A stretch of DNA of 64,000 nt, from positions 8,680,001 through 8,744,000 of the forward strand of contig NC_135036.1 in assembly GCF_051020975.1 (NCBI RefSeq), in the 5' to 3' direction. This document shows, one piece after another, positions 25,688-38,244 of the stretch; within the stretch, counting starts at the first letter, position 1; every line of letters begins with the position of its first letter. The notes under the pieces were generated by a model, which worked only from the letters and a program-made list of their open reading frames with translations, ran no database searches and was not told the origin of the DNA. Made by a program: the position numbers and the translations under genes. This DNA comes from Osmia lignaria lignaria. Taxonomy: Eukaryota > Arthropoda > Insecta > Hymenoptera > Megachilidae.

Positions 25688-28600
25688 GTAGAAATGACAT
25701 GGAACGACGAAGCATGCGGCGTATGACGGGAAAACAAAAGAAGCCAATAATTTCGAGCAATTTGGGGGCAGCAGCGCGAGACCCGCGGACCCAGAGGAAC
25801 TCGCGTGACCGCTTGTCACGGCTTTGCACGACTCGCTTCGCGACCGTGCGACTGGGCGACCGCATCCTCGCCAAACGCCCAACGACGCCTCTCCCTTTGA
25901 TTTCTCGTCGCTTCGTCCACACGAAACTGCCACAACTTTCCAACTTCCTAAGACCATGTCGAACTTTACGCTTTGGCTAACTTTCGGCTATCGAATCAAG
26001 CTTTTGTCTACGAAGTTCTCTTCTTTCTTCTTTTATTTTGCTCTGTTATATGCATTATTCAATTTTTCCAGAATTCTAAATTGGTGTAATATTAAAGGTG
26101 TTAGATAAGTATATCATTAAGTCAGCTCGTTAGATATTTCTCACGTCGTTAGGAATTTTCCTCTAATTACCTTTGCTATTAAGACAGCAATATAACGGTT
26201 CGATCGAATAATTTGTCGAATACCATTCGACTAAGATATCATTGTTTCCGTAGAAGACTTTTCTCGGCTCGCTTTCGAGTCGAGCGGTAAAACACAGGCG
26301 GGTAATTGAAACGTTCCTGGCATTCGAAGAAACGCCAAGATACGCGAGATAACGCGTTAACGAGCGGCAGAAACTCGCGCAAACATTTCGAGAATCTAAT
26401 CAGATTTCCGAGCGTGCAAATAAATATCGACGCCGGAACCGAGGCTGAAAATATGCTAATTCCTCGCGTTATGCTAATATCTAGCCAACGTGGATCTTCT
26501 CTTTCAGCGAATTCACGAAACCGCTTAGCCACGAAATCGTTGTATAATCGACCGTGAAAATAACCTTGCCGATACCTATCCCATCAATTAATTTCTCACA
26601 CCGTACGATACCCCACTGTCCAATAAATTGATCCAACTTATGGGGACCGTCGATCGAGAGAAACGTATTGACCTTTCGAACGATCCGGTACCGTTTAATC
26701 GGATCGTTCTCGCTGATTTCATTCGATGTTTTAACGAGAATCGCGAACGATACGATTGCGTGGGCAATCGAGTGCCCGATTGTCCGCCGCAAATAGCGTT
26801 TAGATGCAAATAAAGCTGTGAATTTCATGGAAATTCAGTCGTCAAAGCGTCAAGCCTAAGGGATTCGTCGTGAAAATTTTCCATTAACCGACAGGAGAAA
26901 CCATCGCGTACGGTGAAAAATATGAAGCCGTCTGGTGGTTTGACGTTAGCACACCCACGAAGTCGAGAATCTAACAATAAGTGAGATTACAGTGATCCCA
27001 CGGAAATTCACGGTTTAGCCGAGCCCGTTCAAGCAGGTAATCACCTCCGGCAGATTATTATTTCCACGCGAATCCTTCCGCAGCGAGAGCTACGCGTTCT
27101 TTCCACGAAATTTCTTCGTATCGCTCGTGAAATTTTCTATAAAATTCCATTATACTGTTCGATAAAGTCTTCTTCAGGATTTTATCGATAATTCTCATTT
27201 TGAATATAGAAAGAAACCATAATATGCGATTTGATCCTCCAATAAAGATCCTCGCAATTTTAACACGATACAAATTGATAACGTAGATGAAATTATATTT
27301 TTTATTATAAAAGATGTATCTTATCAAATCGCCATCTTGTTGAAGTAAATTCGCACCGATTTAAACAATTTTCTATGTATAATTCACCATCTACACGAGT
27401 TTAACCAGCAACCAAACGACTCTGTCGCTGGTGCTTGCTGAAAAATCGATCCGTCCTGGAGTGTACACAGGTGTTCAGGTCCACAATTGTCCGATCTTGC
27501 TCGTTAGCCAGCTCGATCGCCTCTCCTTTCACGACTTCTTCGACGTAACGGTCCGTGATATACGATTTTTCGCGGATTAACGCGCGTCATTGCGCAAAAT
27601 CGGACAGGGGACCTCATCTGTAAACCGGCATGACCGTTTTCAACGTTTCGTTAAACGCTGAAGACCAATAGGTAAACGTTCTATAAATGCAAAACGGACC
27701 GACGTCCTCTGGAAATGTGGAAGATTCTAAAGCAACCTCTGTATGGGATTTAAAATTAATTCGCTTAATTGTTGAACGCTCGACAACGAGGTTGGACGTG
27801 ATTCGACAGTTTCACCGCGTCGGTACGCGGTGCTATCTGCTGTCGGCACCATTGTTTAATAAATAACTTCCATTCCTGAGGGGGACTGAACATCCTGCTG
27901 ATGCAAGATGAGTATAATACACGCGTGGCGACGCTTCCGCTGTTTACCTGCTTATTAAACCTGCTCGATTCACGGAATCATTGGCACTGTCGTTCTCTTG
28001 ACAGGATAAGCTAAAAATCTCTATCCCTGATCGATTGAACCTTCCTATCTACTTGGAGAAATCATACACGTACACCTGTAATCCTACCATCCTTAGCACA
28101 AGTCTTCGAAGGAATTGATCCACGAAGAATAATCATCAACCCCTAGAACTTAATTGAGCGATCTTTAAAAAGGTAGATATTCTGATGTCAACGAAGAGAC
28201 ACTTTGAACACTAGCAAAGACTATATAGCTATCGCGAAAAATCGTTAAGCGTTGTCCATTGTCGCCGTCAATTAACGATCGTCGAACGCGAGATCTAGGG
28301 AGTCGAAGGGAAAAATCACTAGGGGCTAGGTAATCACCGGTAATCGGGGTGGCGCGCGAGCATCGCGTCCGCACGAACCGAGAGGAGCCGACGAAGGGGC
28401 ACACAGTCGACCATGCCCGATCTCGTGGGTGGCCACTATGATTTCTTCGGGGCTATCTGCCGATCTCAATAGCCGAGTAATTCCGCCGCGCGGCTCCCTC
28501 GTCCCCCTTGGCGGACCCTGGCCAGGCCGAGCGAGGCGCATTCTGACACCTACGGCTTGGCCATGAGACACGACGCGGCAAAAAGTGCTGAGAGAAGGGA

Positions 28601-31600
28601 AGCCCAGGTCCGGTTCTCGCTGGTTAGGCCTCCCGTCCGCCTGGAGCCAACCAGAAACCAGAAGAACCACTCTGGAACACTCGGCTAGCCACACCTCTGC
28701 GAGCTGCCTCGATTCCTCTTTTCTCCCTCGCGTACCCACCTTTCCCCATCGCCCTGTTACCGGCCCCCTTTGGCATTTCTTTTTCTTTTTTTTTTTTTTT
28801 TTTTTCCTCTTCGTGCCCCTTCGCGACGAGAGCTGGAGCCCTCTGGAGGCGCGTCGAGTCGCCTCCTCGCGCGGTCCAACTCTCCACCCTCGAAATGCAG
28901 AGGGAACTGCCGTTTTCGCGATTCTTCGACAAGAACGAGTCTTTTTCAACATCTTTCCACCCTGCGGTACTGCTCGCAAATCGATTTGAAAAGTTCTAGG
29001 ATCTTACGTTAAGTACCTCTAAGTTTATAGCAAAACGGTTTGATTTTTAAATCTTTGGAGTAAGAAATATTATTTTGTATATTTCAAACTTTGTGGAATC
29101 ATCAAGGTTTGATTTTATACTCAGATATACAATTTTGTAAGAATCGAATTGAAATACTCGAACTTTTCAACTCCGTTTAATATAAAATCAAACCCTCTCC
29201 ATCCTATCGCTCTGCTAATAATTTTTTCTTTAATTTCCATACCCACGTATTTGCCCCCGTTCTACATACCGCGTAATGCAAAATAGGCGATGTTTTCCAA
29301 CTTCTCCAGGGAATTTCAATTATTTCACTACGTCAAACGCGCGGGTTAAACGTTTTGGATATTTGTCGCGTGTTGCGAATATTTGTTACGCTCTACTTAG
29401 CCGTAGACAGCACGGAAAATTGCATTTGCAAACTGGTCAGCCGTAATCAACGATCGTGATCGTTAATCCGATCGATCGACACGATCGAGATCATAAAGTA
29501 AAAACTAAGGAATTATTCAAATGGTACAATTATACGAATACCTGACAAACTAACACTCAATCTGTCAACCATATTAATTTCTTTCAGCTAATCGTCTAAT
29601 AACATATTCTCGTTCATAAATCATTTAACGTCGCTAGATAGATATCTAATTCTATATTTCACTTCAAAGAAAATTTCTCCGCATCTTGGAGATCGCGACG
29701 GGTTCAAACGAACGAGATCGCGCGGGGGTTGGAAATTTTCCGTCGGTGAAAACGATCGTCGAGATCCAGGGTTAATAACGGGACGGGTGGGGAATCGTTT
29801 TGTCACAACGGGAATGTCGTTCCGTTTCAAAAGCGGATCACCGGCGTGTGTAGGTGGCCGTGCCGCGGTAATATTCTAATTAGCAAACGTTCCAATTATC
29901 CGGCTCGCGTTTTACACTAATAATTGCGAGCAACGCGCAGCGAGTTTCCACGTTGCGCGATCGCGCTGGCTTCAACCACTCTGAATCCTCGAAAAGATGA
30001 AACAGAATCGCGCGCACGTGCCACCGGAAGTACAATAACGACGCAACTAATAAGTGTCTGGCTATTTAACGTCGACGCCTTTGACGTCGTCAGCCAGCTC
30101 GTTAGCAGTCGCCTTTCGATTTTGCTTTTCAACGCGAACGCGAGCCTCTTCATGCCCTGTTCAACTTTCCCATGCTACCGTGCTCGATGCGAGGTAAATT
30201 TTCAACTATAAACCAGAATATATATGTATATTCTTAATAAAATATCATTTTGTTTATATTTAGAATGGTATTCGATAATTTGGAAAAGATTTCCGATGTA
30301 TGATTTGTCTCAAAGTTTTTGTACATCGAATGTAATGAAAAGTTTGATAATAATTCTTCAATTATACCTTCGTATATTGAGGTACTAATTGATGTAGAAG
30401 CTTGGTGGTAAATAAAAAAATGAGACGCGAAAGCAACGCGCGTGTGTTCGTCTGAAAACGCGGTGAATGCGCGAACGTGCAGAGCAGTGTTAGCCGGCGG
30501 CTTGCGAAGTGCTTCAAAAAACTAGTCCTGCCGTCGTCGTTATCTGGCGATTTTTTCACACTAATTAGTAATTATAGGGTAACTTCATTAGCGGTGCTCG
30601 CGACTTAATTAAAGACGGGTCTCGGCCTTTCCAATTGGCGACACCGACTTTGTTGCGTTTCGTATTTCCAAGGCAATTCAACAAACAATAGAAGATGCAT
30701 TGAAAAATTTTCATTTGATAAATCTGATGATCGATGTTAAATAATAATAGAATTTCTTTAACAAAACATTATCACAGATCAGAGAGGAAATTAATTAATT
30801 CATCTTAATTTCCTTAAACACTATCTTTAAACTCTAAATCGTCCAAATTCACCCACTGAAATATCACCTTCGCATCGAGTAAATGAATAAAACAATCCTA
30901 TGCATCTTATAAATCTCTCGAATCTGTACCAAAATTTATCATCGCTAAATCCCTTGAAAAAAGAATCCTGTCCATCGAAAAAAAAAGCAACCCTCACTAT
31001 AAACCATCCAGCCTGAGAATTTCGTCCGAAACGAGGCCGTTCTCTTCTCATCCCTTCCATCCTTCGTCCCCAGATCTTCATCCCTTCGCTCGCCAGCGAA
31101 AATAAACGGCGGAGACGCGTCTGCGGAGGGTTGCTGTGGCACGGGAGGGGTGAAGGAAAGAGAGAAATTAATTAGCTCTTTTGCGTTCCCGAAAAAAAAA
31201 GGAGAGAAGAGAGTTCAAAGGAAGTGGCGCAGACTACGGAGGTCCGACTTCCGACCTGTCGACGACGGTGTGTGTAATTCCTTTCCACCCCCTTCCTTCC
31301 ATCCTCTCGCCTGATATATACGTGCGACCGGTTAAAAATGGCGAGATCCTTGGCCACGATCGCGAGAACACCGGCGTTCCTTTGTGATACCGCGAGTTCT
31401 TAACCCCCTTTCGACGAACGCCACCCCTTCTTCAACCCTGATCATTGTTCGACAAACCGGGGACCATTGTTCCGGTGAAAGTATTTTCGAGCGGTTTTAT
31501 TTTTCTCCCATGATTTTTCGAACGTTTCACGAGTTGTAAATTATTTCTAAATTGGAACGGTGATATTTGGAGGGTGAAACTGGACGTTCGAAGATATCAA

Positions 31601-32201
31601 ACTATTTTTTGAATAGGAATCCTACCTTAAACTGCATCAATTGGTGCAAACTGAAGATTGGATGTCTTCTTGAAAGTCAGGAATTTCACTCACTTATCAC
31701 TTCCGATAAAATCTCACTTATATTATCATTAAAAGTATGAAATTCGTTTAAAAATTACACGATGAATGTAAGAGAGTTACACGAGTCCGATGTATTCGTG
31801 GCGCGATGTAAACTACGACTGCCGCCTAATCCCCGGCAGGTACGAGCTCCGTGTTTACGTTCGATCGTATTAACGTCGACTGATAACAAAAACCTGCCAC
31901 GATCTGCAAACGTCTCTAGCATTCCTAGAAAACGGATTACGGATTCCGCATTTTTTCTGAGGACAACTTTCTACCACTACTCCGCAAACGTAGTAGTTAC
32001 TTTCTCGTTATTTATGTTTCAAACTGAGTACATTCTTCTGTATCACCGATATTCTGTTTTTTTTTATCAATAAATTTCTTTACCTTTCTTCGCAGCCTTT
32101 CATTTCCCTTCATTTTCTACAGTATAACTAATATCTTAAAAAACGGATTCTTAAAAAATAAAAAAGATAGAAAATAAATCAATTCCCTGTTCTTTGAAAA
32201 G
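25688..32201. other. Gene-poor stretch
   Basis: No supported gene. A CpG-rich block at 28.33-29.0 kb, open in several frames on both strands, surrounds a 20-base T run. It is flanked by AT-rich DNA (27080-27380, 29020-29260, 29500-29660, 30190-30420, 30660-30980, 31550-31750, 31970-32200). A DRE word TATCGATA stands alone at 27183-27190. A strong acceptor ends near 32095 but is followed by AT-rich non-coding sequence. Confidence 0.55.
28786..28805. repeat. Poly-T run (20)
   Basis: Twenty T interrupting a CpG-rich block. On the plus strand it could serve as part of a pyrimidine tract, but no good AG follows closely. Confidence 0.95.
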
Positions 32202-32564
32202 AAGCAAATCCAATCATCCGGAACACCGCTAGAGATCACGGTTCCTCGGCTTCGAAAGTGTCGGTTCACCCTCATTACCATCCGGAGGCAATCAAGCCCC
32301 GAAGCGAGGAGCCGATTCTCCTCGACGATTTTCCGTACGTGTTCAGCCCTGCCAGTGACGACTATTTCGCTGGCGGGGGTTGGTCCGGGTGGATGGAGGT
32401 GGGTGTCATTCTGTGTCAACCACAGTGCCCTCTGACGATGACACCGCGGAACGCGAAAGGGGATGAAACTGGCTCCGTCGTTGAACCCGGCCTGGCTCCG
32501 GCAACCGAGCTGCCTGTTTACGGGCTTTACTTTGCCCGCGCATCCCTCAGCCACCCCCTTTTAC
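32202..32564 (+). CDS. Candidate coding exon, unknown product
   Basis: One frame is open for about 120 codons, from a possible acceptor (ttccctgttctttgaaaag, ending 32201) to a strong donor (TTTTAC then GTAAGTTA at 32565). Unlike most open frames here, its composition is balanced: Asp, Glu, Pro, Gly, Val, Tyr and Trp are well represented, Arg and Ser are not in excess, and G is frequent at first codon positions. Representative pieces are EEPILLDDFPYVF and ATELPVYGLYFA. No domain recognised. It ends in phase 1, compatible with the exon candidate at 34667. A 145-codon minus-strand frame overlaps, so the strand is not certain, and the acceptor is only fair. Confidence 0.2.
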
Positions 32565-34348
32565 GTAAGTTACACCGGCACACCAACTTCACACGAACGC
32601 GATCCGTAGGGTGGTTAAAGGGGGTGGCGCGACGTAAACGCGAACATAGGTAAAAGCTCGAACCGGCGGTCGTCGGTTTAAAACGAGGGGGTTGGCTGGT
32701 CTTATTTCGAGACAAAGTGGATCGGATTAGAGATACAGATTTCAATTTGTTCGCCCCTTTCTAGCAACCCTTCGGTGGACACCGAGATATTCCATGGGGG
32801 TGAATACCGTTCGATTCCTTAGCGCTCGATGCGAAAACGAATGGTAATTATCAGTATCAAGGGTGAGAATTTGATTTTGTAAAAAATACCTACGAAAACA
32901 CCCCTTCGTTCATCGATACGATACTCCTGCCTAGGAAGGAAGAAAAAGAATATTCTCAGGGGATGAAGATTGGCTCGTTGACTAATCCACTCGTGTCCAC
33001 CCCCACTCTGTGCAGTCTCGAGAACGGTGTTGGACGAACAAACAAAACAGTGTTCTCAATCAGGCACCCTCTCTCGTTTCCAGTTAACCCCCGGTCGGTC
33101 GATCCTGGCCCCGGTTTGACCCGTTAAATCTCGGCTCGAATTCAGTGGGTGGAGAGCGACGGAAAACGGTAGAAGGGGATGGAAAGAAGGAGACACTGGC
33201 GGGACCAGTAAATTTCGCGTGCCACGGATACATATACATATATATACAGGAACGAGCCAAGACGGATTTAAAATTTAAATTTTATTTGATTATATTTGAA
33301 TTTAATTTCGTTACTTGTCCCCAAGGGGTGGTACCGCGATCCTGTGACTTTACGAGCGGCCGAGTGTTGCTATTTTCGTGCCTGTTCACCCCCCAATCTC
33401 TGGGTGTGCTTGTGTGTGATACTAACAGAATGCATCGGATATTAGATACTGTTTGATGAGACTGTTTCGCTCGTTGCAACGATAGGGGTAGTTTCGGCTA
33501 GGGTGCAATTGCGGCTATTTTATTAGCAGCGAACTGAACGAAGGGGGTGTGTCGCGAGGGTGATACAGAAGGACATTTTTGGGGTTAACAGTGTTAGTAA
33601 TACTATATCCATTAGATAAACGACATTAAAATTAAATTCAAAATAAAATGTAAAAGTCATAATTCATCCAGTTAGTCGTTCAGGGGATAATTTTTCAAAG
33701 TAACGAATATTTTAATAAAAGGAAATAAAGGAAAATATTTCTCATCAAGCAAGCAAGATTTCTCAGTTAGTAGCACATACCTGGAAAGGAAGCTGGCGTG
33801 GTGATAAGCGTCCTGCGAGGCAAAAAGGATATGAGTGATGCCGCAATTAGCCAGGATCTTTCCGAGGAAGTGGCCTGGACCGACGCGTTGGCGTAACACC
33901 TGGCCGCAATCCTGTGGTTATTGCCGCTGGAAATTTATGGAAAAGGCTTGGCTGCTTTTGATTAATGCGTGTTTATTACGCGAGAGCTGGCGTTGCCACC
34001 GGGATCGGTCATGCGGGTTAATTGCCGTTGAATTGTTACCTCGTTAACCGACGTTCCTCGCTGTTTGCACCTCTGAAGATTCAACTTCATCGAACTTGAT
34101 GCTGAAATCAAAAAAAAAAGATATTTCATTCCCTTGAAATTACTTTGTGGATTAATATTCGAAAAGAGTTGATAACGACTGCAGGAATGAACAACCACCC
34201 ACCCCTTGCAATCACCAACGGGTCGAGTTAGGTGGTAAGTGTATTAAGGCGGGATTGAAGATGGTGTTTGAAAATTCACAGCCAATTCCGTGGCTCCCTT
34301 TTACATTGTTCGCGGGTGGCACAGCGTCGCCAACGACGGTGGCGGTGA

Positions 34349-34930
34349 ATTTTGGCGCCGGGCCAGCATCCTCGAGAGGATTTACGTCTGTTTAATTTTA
34401 TGGTATTTCACGGTCCACCCGGGGATGAAGCTGAACCAGTGTTTCTCAAAAGTCTAATCCCTGAGATTCAACTGAATTTTGTTTCATCCGTTGTTCGAGT
34501 GCTCGAGCTTAGCAGTTTTATTCAGAAAAACAATCTTTTATCAGCGATGAAAATAGAGAATTGTAAATAGAAAATTATGAAATTAAACAATGGTAAAATA
34601 AGAAAACCTGTTTTCATTCCAATATCCCAAATTTACTCTTTTTCTACACCGTTTACTCATTCAGCAGAATTTTCAAATTTAGCCGCAGTCGCTTACCTCG
34701 TAAAGGTGGAGGATCTATCGTCCCGATTTTTATCTAAACCGTGTCCTGGTCCCATCCACCCCTGTTGGTTCGCAAACATCCGCAAGATTGCCGGTGTGTG
34801 CGCAACTTTAATCTATGCTAAGTCGAGCCGTGGGTTCTCTGCGATGCTGATGGCGACGCTGGCTTCCCAGCCCGGACATGAAAATCCCGTGGCTTGCTCC
34901 GGAATCAGCGATAATGCAGAGTCATCCTGA
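34349..34930 (+). pseudogene. 192-codon frame broken by one TAG
   Basis: A single plus-strand frame runs from 34349 to a stop at 34928-34930, interrupted only by TAG at 34568-34570. The second half (ATG at 34577, 117 codons) is balanced in composition (for example AAVAYLVKVEDLSSRFL). It could be a terminal exon: a strong acceptor (ctctttttctacaccgtttactcattcag, ending 34666) enters it in the phase left by 32202-32564, which would skip the TAG. It could equally be a decayed coding sequence, since further protein-like frames follow in other registers (34878-35135, 35060-35275), or chance. On the minus strand, an ATG frame (34779 to 34697) ending at a good donor competes with it. Confidence 0.17.
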
Positions 34931-36216
34931 TCCTGGGCCGAGCTTAAACGGTATCCTTGTTAAAGGCGCCTCGAGTTTCCTGCGTTTCAATCGATTCCAA
35001 ACTCACCCTTCCGCTCTGCATCATCGAACAACCGATGTTCCAATTATCGAACCGTTCGATTGGCTTCCATTATGTTCAAAAAAGTGTCCTATAAATTCCT
35101 ACCTAAGTTTCAGAAAAAGAATATCCAAGTTTTAGTTCAGTTTAATTTATCGCGCAGTATTCTCTGTGAAAAATTAAATTTTCCAAGAGAGAAACGATCA
35201 TCGAGCTACGTTTTCTTCGAACAAAAGAGCCGTATAACCTGGAAACTCTTGAACGTTGCATGCACCCTTCAATAAACCTTCCTCGTCATTTGCCTCGAGT
35301 AAAGGAAGTACAAAAAGAGTCTCCGCTTCCTGCAACAAAATTTCCCTGTTACGTTGCACGAGGTTTCTTGCACGCCACAACGTGATCCATCATTCTTCAG
35401 CGAGAGAACGTACGGGGGGTAGGTGAGCGGAGAATTTTCCAGGCGCAGCGAGAGGGTGAAATTTCACGCTGCGCACACGCGCGACCATTTAATGCCCGTC
35501 TGCGGACGAGAATTCCGTCGCGTGGAGACGCAACGAGCAAGGAATTCCAAAGCACATTTGCAGAAGATACTGGCGACTCGGCTGCATACGCGAGCCAGGA
35601 AATTGAGAAGGGCGGTTTAGAAAGAAGAACGAGCACTAAAAGTTCCCAGGAAATTACCTGAAGCTGGCTAGTACTAATTTGTCAAATGGACTTCTCCTTT
35701 TTTCGGTTTTGTCCCTGGATACTTCTGCTCTCTTCCCTCGCATTCCCGTGTCCCTTATATTTATGGGAAACCCCTGAGAAATGATATTACAGGATGAACT
35801 AAATCACGAAAATTTAAAAAATAGTTGTCTTTTGAGCGTCTTATTCGCTTCGACCATTGTATTTAAAAAGAAACTGCAGCAATGATTGATATTTTATTTT
35901 CCCTGCGGTTCGAAGAAAATCGACACTTGGGTGCCGGGCGATTCCCAGCGGTCGGTCCGCGACAAAGCGGATCGCGTCGGAGCCGAAGGCAAAAAGGACG
36001 TCGAACACGAAGCAGCAATGGCGAGGACGTGCAGGGGGGTCCTCGAGGCAGCACCCTGCGACCAGGTCCGATCGAACGGATCGTCCTTGGAAGCGGAATT
36101 CTCGCGATCGAATCGGCGGTTTCTTACGTCGCTACGCGGGCCAAATAATTCAGTCTTAATTAGGATTTACGCGGCGGCGGAGAACAATTAAAACATAAGA
36201 CAACCGGCACGCACGT

Positions 36217-36230
36217 ACACACACACACAC
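36217..36230. repeat. (AC)7 microsatellite
   Basis: Seven perfect AC units, preceded by CGT and followed by GAG. Confidence 0.95.
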
Positions 36231-36831
36231 GAGCCATTGTCGACTGTCGAAAGGGTCTCAGTTGACCCGGGGACCAGTCGAACGAAGGAATTCCATTTCG
36301 AATCGTGTAGCGCCCCCTATGCGGCGTCGATTCGCGGACCCGGCTAATAAATACGTCCTCGCCACCGCGGCGGACATTAATTCCTTAACGTGACAATTGC
36401 GTCTTTTAATTACCCACCAGAAGAGAGTCACGCCGACACGTCCCTCCACGGGGGACATAAACTTCTTTGCCGCTTTTTGCCCAGCGCCATCCGCGTTCAT
36501 CAGCGTTTCCAAGGATGATGCTCGTCGAATTTTCTGCCCGTCTGATCCTCCTCGACCCTTGGCGTAAATTTATGCCCGACCACCTTGTCCATTGGCCATT
36601 TCTTTCTCTCCTGAACAACGTGCTATCAAACTTCTTCATGGAGGTCCCAATTTCTCACCAAGATGGTGGAAGATCAGAGGATCAACCATGTTATACCGAT
36701 AGAAATTCTATCGTCTAACAATTGAATTGATTGGCACGTTGTACGAAGGAAGAGGAAAGGCTCCCGTTGAACAAGTCTAACGATTAGAACCATGATTAGA
36801 CGGTTAATAATCGTCGCGAACAGCTCGGGAA

Positions 36832-36848
36832 CACCTGCCAAGCAGGTG
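36832..36848. promoter_or_regulatory. Inverted pair of CAGGTG E-boxes
   Basis: CACCTGC, three bases, then GCAGGTG: a perfect 7-bp inverted repeat in which each arm is a CAGGTG E-box. This is the preferred word of Snail/Zeb-type zinc fingers and of some bHLH factors. The symmetrical pairing is visible; a function as a dimer site is inference. Confidence 0.3.
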
Positions 36849-38218
36849 CAATCGTCGACTTGGGCAGGCTCGTTGTATCAAACCTGTTCCCTCCTGGCAG
36901 AATCTCGATCTACATTGTGCATCTGATTCGCTGCATGCAACCATGTATCGACAGGCGTGTCTAAAACAGTAGAACGATGTTGATCATCCTCTGAACTTGA
37001 TACCTTTCGTCTAAATATTTATAATAGATGATCAGAATGAAATTCTTGGAACTCTTTTCCTCGCGGTTCGTTCGAAATCGGTGATTTTCCAAGGTGGTGT
37101 CCGAGGATCGTCGGGGTGGTGATCGAACTGACGTTTGCTCGCGATAAATTCCGGTTGGTTAGAAAGGCAGCAAAAAGAGTGGAGGATAATGCGTACGGCA
37201 GGCGCTGTAGGAAATTACGTGTTCGCGGTTATTGGCAGGCAGCAGGCTGTAAAGCCGAGGAAACTCGCGTCCGCTTGGAACTGTTCGAGCGGACGTCGAG
37301 GCGGAGTGAGGGAAAAAAAAGATGGAGAAAGGAAGAGAGAAAGAAGCGAGGAGGAGCTGCTGGTCCAGAGAGTACTCCCTTCTTTCACGGTGGTCCCCGG
37401 CTCCGAATGGTTCTCCTCGTCTCTCTATCCTCACGAGAGGGGGCCCCGCGGCTAATATCCGACGCAAGCCTGCCCGTTTTGGGACCCACGTCGCGCCGCT
37501 CTTCCGACGGCATAATAATATAGACGTCTCGTTAGCCCTCGCGCACCGGACCACAGCTAGAATTGGTTTTAGGAGCGTGCATGTGTAATGAACCAGCCTC
37601 GGCTCGTTTCTCCTGCTGCCACATCATTCCACGGACCTGGCACAGCTGATCCTCTCCAGTTCCTGTTAATTGATTGCTCCTATTGTTAGAGGATCACTGG
37701 TCGAGGTGCAGATTGACCAGCTGGGTTCCTTAGCAAAATTTTCTTTATATAAAACATTATATCTTCGATCCCAAAGGCTTTCACTAAGAAATGATAAGAA
37801 TTTCATTAGAAAATCCATAGATAATTGGACCCGGTCGAACCAGTTCTTATAATTAAAAGCACCACCAATTAGTCGGTTAAAAATCGCCAAGGAATAGGTT
37901 GTGATACATAAAAGGCCCGTTTGAAACTCGCCTTTAGTTGTCCCGATTCTATCAATCAATGGTTCCTGATCGGTAGCCAGGATGTCCTCGATGGAATTCA
38001 ATTTCTATGGAGTTGATGGTGACCAGGGGTCCGTAGCACGGACAGCAGCGGGCGACTAGGATCATAGTATTTAATTCGTGCTTCATAAATCGAGGGCATT
38101 CGTGCGGGGCCCCAGGTTCGCGAGTCGGGCCCCATTGGAGCCCCGGGACCACCTTGTCGTGGCGCGGCAGAGCGTGGGCCCCAGACGCTCCGTGCCCCAC
38201 GTTACGACCTACCTGCTT

Positions 38219-38244
38219 CTCTTGTTCTTGCTCTTGTTCTCGCT
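38219..38244. repeat. Short imperfect CTTGTT/CTTGCT tandem
   Basis: About four imperfect hexamer units of the CTTGTT/CTTGCT type. On the minus strand it translates as a Glu/Gln repeat, which makes the overlapping minus-strand frame untrustworthy. Confidence 0.8.

Noticed and set aside
32770..32830. tRNA B-box-like GTTCGATTCC
   Set aside because: No A box at the right distance and no cloverleaf pairing upstream.
34465..34477. Twelve-base match to the 5' part of miR-1175 (TGAGATTCAACT)
   Set aside because: The rest of the mature sequence does not match and the flanks cannot fold into a hairpin.
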